Assembly (NCBI GenBank): GCA_045124255.1 | Contig: JBGVLM010000023.1 | Coordinates: forward strand, 1-52,448 | Direction of reading: 5' to 3' | Length of the DNA: 52,448 bases | Source: Eshraghiella sp045124255 | GTDB taxonomy: Bacteria > Bacillota > Clostridia > Lachnospirales > Lachnospiraceae | In this document: piece after piece, positions 51,539 through 52,448 of the stretch | How the letters are laid out: each line of letters begins with the position of its first letter | Position numbering within the stretch: the first letter of the stretch is position 1 | Translations under genes and position numbers: made by a program | Notes under the pieces: generated by a model | What the model was told of the DNA's origin: nothing | Seen by the model: the letters and a program-made list of their open reading frames with translations, nothing else | The model's database searches: none

Positions 51539-51555
51539 TACAAACAAATTAATAG
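51539..51555 (+). repeat. 17-bp direct repeat, right copy
   Basis: Exact copy of TACAAACAAATTAATAG at 45651-45667. It lies 31 bases after the McrC stop and its last two bases begin the hairpin at 51554. Confidence 0.6.
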
Positions 51556-51587
51556 AAAGGAACATCCGGGAGCGGATGTTCCTTTCT
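51554..51587 (+). terminator. Perfect 14-bp hairpin after McrC gene
   Basis: AGAAAGGAACATCC pairs with GGATGTTCCTTTCT around a six-base loop. No T-run follows (AAGCAAAATC), so it is terminator-like in place but not a standard intrinsic terminator. The stretch to the next gene has nothing else. Confidence 0.55.
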
Positions 51588-51723
51588 AAGCAAAATCAAA
51601 TCGAAAAGGTAGCATTAGTTATATGATTTTTTAAAATTATATTTTAAACTAAATTTGTTTATGTAGTTTCTGTTAAGAATATAGACGAGCTTGTGATGAA
51701 ATATATGATTGGAGATGTGTTTA

Positions 51724-52448
51724 ATGATTAGATTATTCGATGACTTAGAAGGTTTTTATTTACCATATTTTTTGTATATTTATATAAAAGAATATATTGA
51801 TTTTGAAAATTTTGAAGAAAATTCTACAGAATTAAAAGGAACCTTTATTCATGAATACTGTCATTATTTACAAGATGTTTCTACAACATATGGATATTAT
51901 AATTTTATAAAAGGTTTCCAAGAGTTAATATATAGAATATATCCAGACGAATATGAATTTCAAGAGAATGTATTAAAATACAATAGAGATTTTGCATCTC
52001 TATATACTGGTGATGATTGTTTGAAAGATAGTATTTGTTATATAAATAAAGTAATTGTAAAAAAAGATGATATATGTGCGGAACTTCGTCCTGATATGGA
52101 TTGTGATTGCGTTATTGTCAGATATAATGGTTGTAAAGAGTTTGTTTTTGGCAGTTACTGTATAGCAGAAAGTATGGCATATTTAGTAGAAAAACGATTA
52201 TATCAAGTACAAGAACGATATAATCAATTTCCATATAATGTGTGTGAGATGATATGCAAAGTAGAATATGAAGAATTTGCTCAGAATGATATCTATATTA
52301 TAGCGTTATGTGAGATGGCACTATTAGAAGCAAACAGTGGTAAATTTTTTGTGAATGTTTTAAGAAAAATGAAGAACTGCAATTATTTACCGAAACATAT
52401 AAATGAGTTTGAAGAATTTATTTCTACTAATTATGATAGTGGATTTAG
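51724..52448 (+). CDS. HEXXH metallopeptidase-like protein, 3-prime end cut by window
   Basis: The first 241 codons of an open frame that runs to the window edge. HEYCH at residues 43-47 in a GTFIHEYCHYLQDV context is a zinc-metallopeptidase motif. A Glu at 149 in AESMAYLVEK could be the third ligand, which would make it a gluzincin-like fold. The protein has no signal peptide and is rich in Tyr, Asp and Glu. The ATG has weak ribosome-site bases (GGAGATG). It follows the McrBC-type operon. In this position it may be a further defence component or a stand-alone gene; the missing end prevents a family call. Confidence 0.65.
   Translation, partial: MIRLFDDLEGFYLPYFLYIYIKEYIDFENFEENSTELKGTFIHEYCHYLQDVSTTYGYYNFIKGFQELIYRIYPDEYEFQENVLKYNRDFASLYTGDDCLKDSICYINKVIVKKDDICAELRPDMDCDCVIVRYNGCKEFVFGSYCIAESMAYLVEKRLYQVQERYNQFPYNVCEMICKVEYEEFAQNDIYIIALCEMALLEANSGKFFVNVLRKMKNCNYLPKHINEFEEFISTNYDSGF

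Overview
The window looks like chromosome from a low-GC Clostridia, most likely a Lachnospiraceae. The pointers are Gram-positive signals throughout (a CIRCE-controlled groESL, a T-box before tyrS, an FMN riboswitch before an ECF-type ribU), a pyruvate phosphate dikinase, an insulinase-type M16C peptidase next to era-recO-glyS, and several small families typical of that group (DUF6062, DUF6106, DUF4358). No rRNA, tRNA, CRISPR array, transposase or integrase was seen.

Layout. 0.1-3.3 kb: an Rpn-type nuclease, a pyrophosphatase-like protein, a flavodoxin-type oxidoreductase, a lipoprotein and an Rrf2 regulator. 3.3-5.75 kb: a sulfur operon (MetY, CysK) with its own promoter and a candidate operator over the -35. 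5.75-7.4 kb, minus strand: tyrS with a complete T-box leader. 7.4-11.7 kb: an envelope operon (DUF4358 lipoprotein, transglutaminase-like protein, MBOAT acyltransferase, DHHW protein) that resembles a surface-glycan O-acetylation machine. 11.8-16.4 kb: glnS, a DUF2225 protein and an LTA-synthase-like enzyme. 16.4-21.5 kb: a small possibly broken peptide gene, a lipoprotein and two MacB-like ABC ATPase-permeases. 21.5-24.0 kb: DUF6062 gene and a divergent MocR regulator sharing a palindromic -35 element, then a small acidic membrane protein. 24.1-30.5 kb: OGG-type glycosylase, groESL, a TauE/SafE permease preceded by an unassigned structured segment, a DUF6106 protein and guaB. 30.5-33.4 kb: cell-wall amidase, HEAT-repeat/methyltransferase fusion, PAS-like protein. 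33.4-45.4 kb: FMN riboswitch-ribU, M16C peptidase, era, recO, glyS, a zinc-ribbon membrane protein and ppdK with a structured leader.

45.4-52.4 kb is different. It is visibly more AT-rich, and holds an orphan 146-residue protein, an XRE controller, a cytosine-5 DNA methyltransferase, a McrB-like AAA+ protein, a McrC-like PD-(D/E)XK nuclease and, cut by the window end, a HEXXH metallopeptidase-like protein. The methyltransferase plus McrBC arrangement matches the LlaJI/BsuMI class of restriction-modification systems. An exact 17-bp direct repeat brackets the block from the orphan gene to the nuclease. A second, roughly 80-bp imperfect repeat pair brackets the orphan gene. This is the accessory part of the window and the best place to look for something new.

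Family assignments rest on motifs and composition read by eye. No database search or folding program was run.
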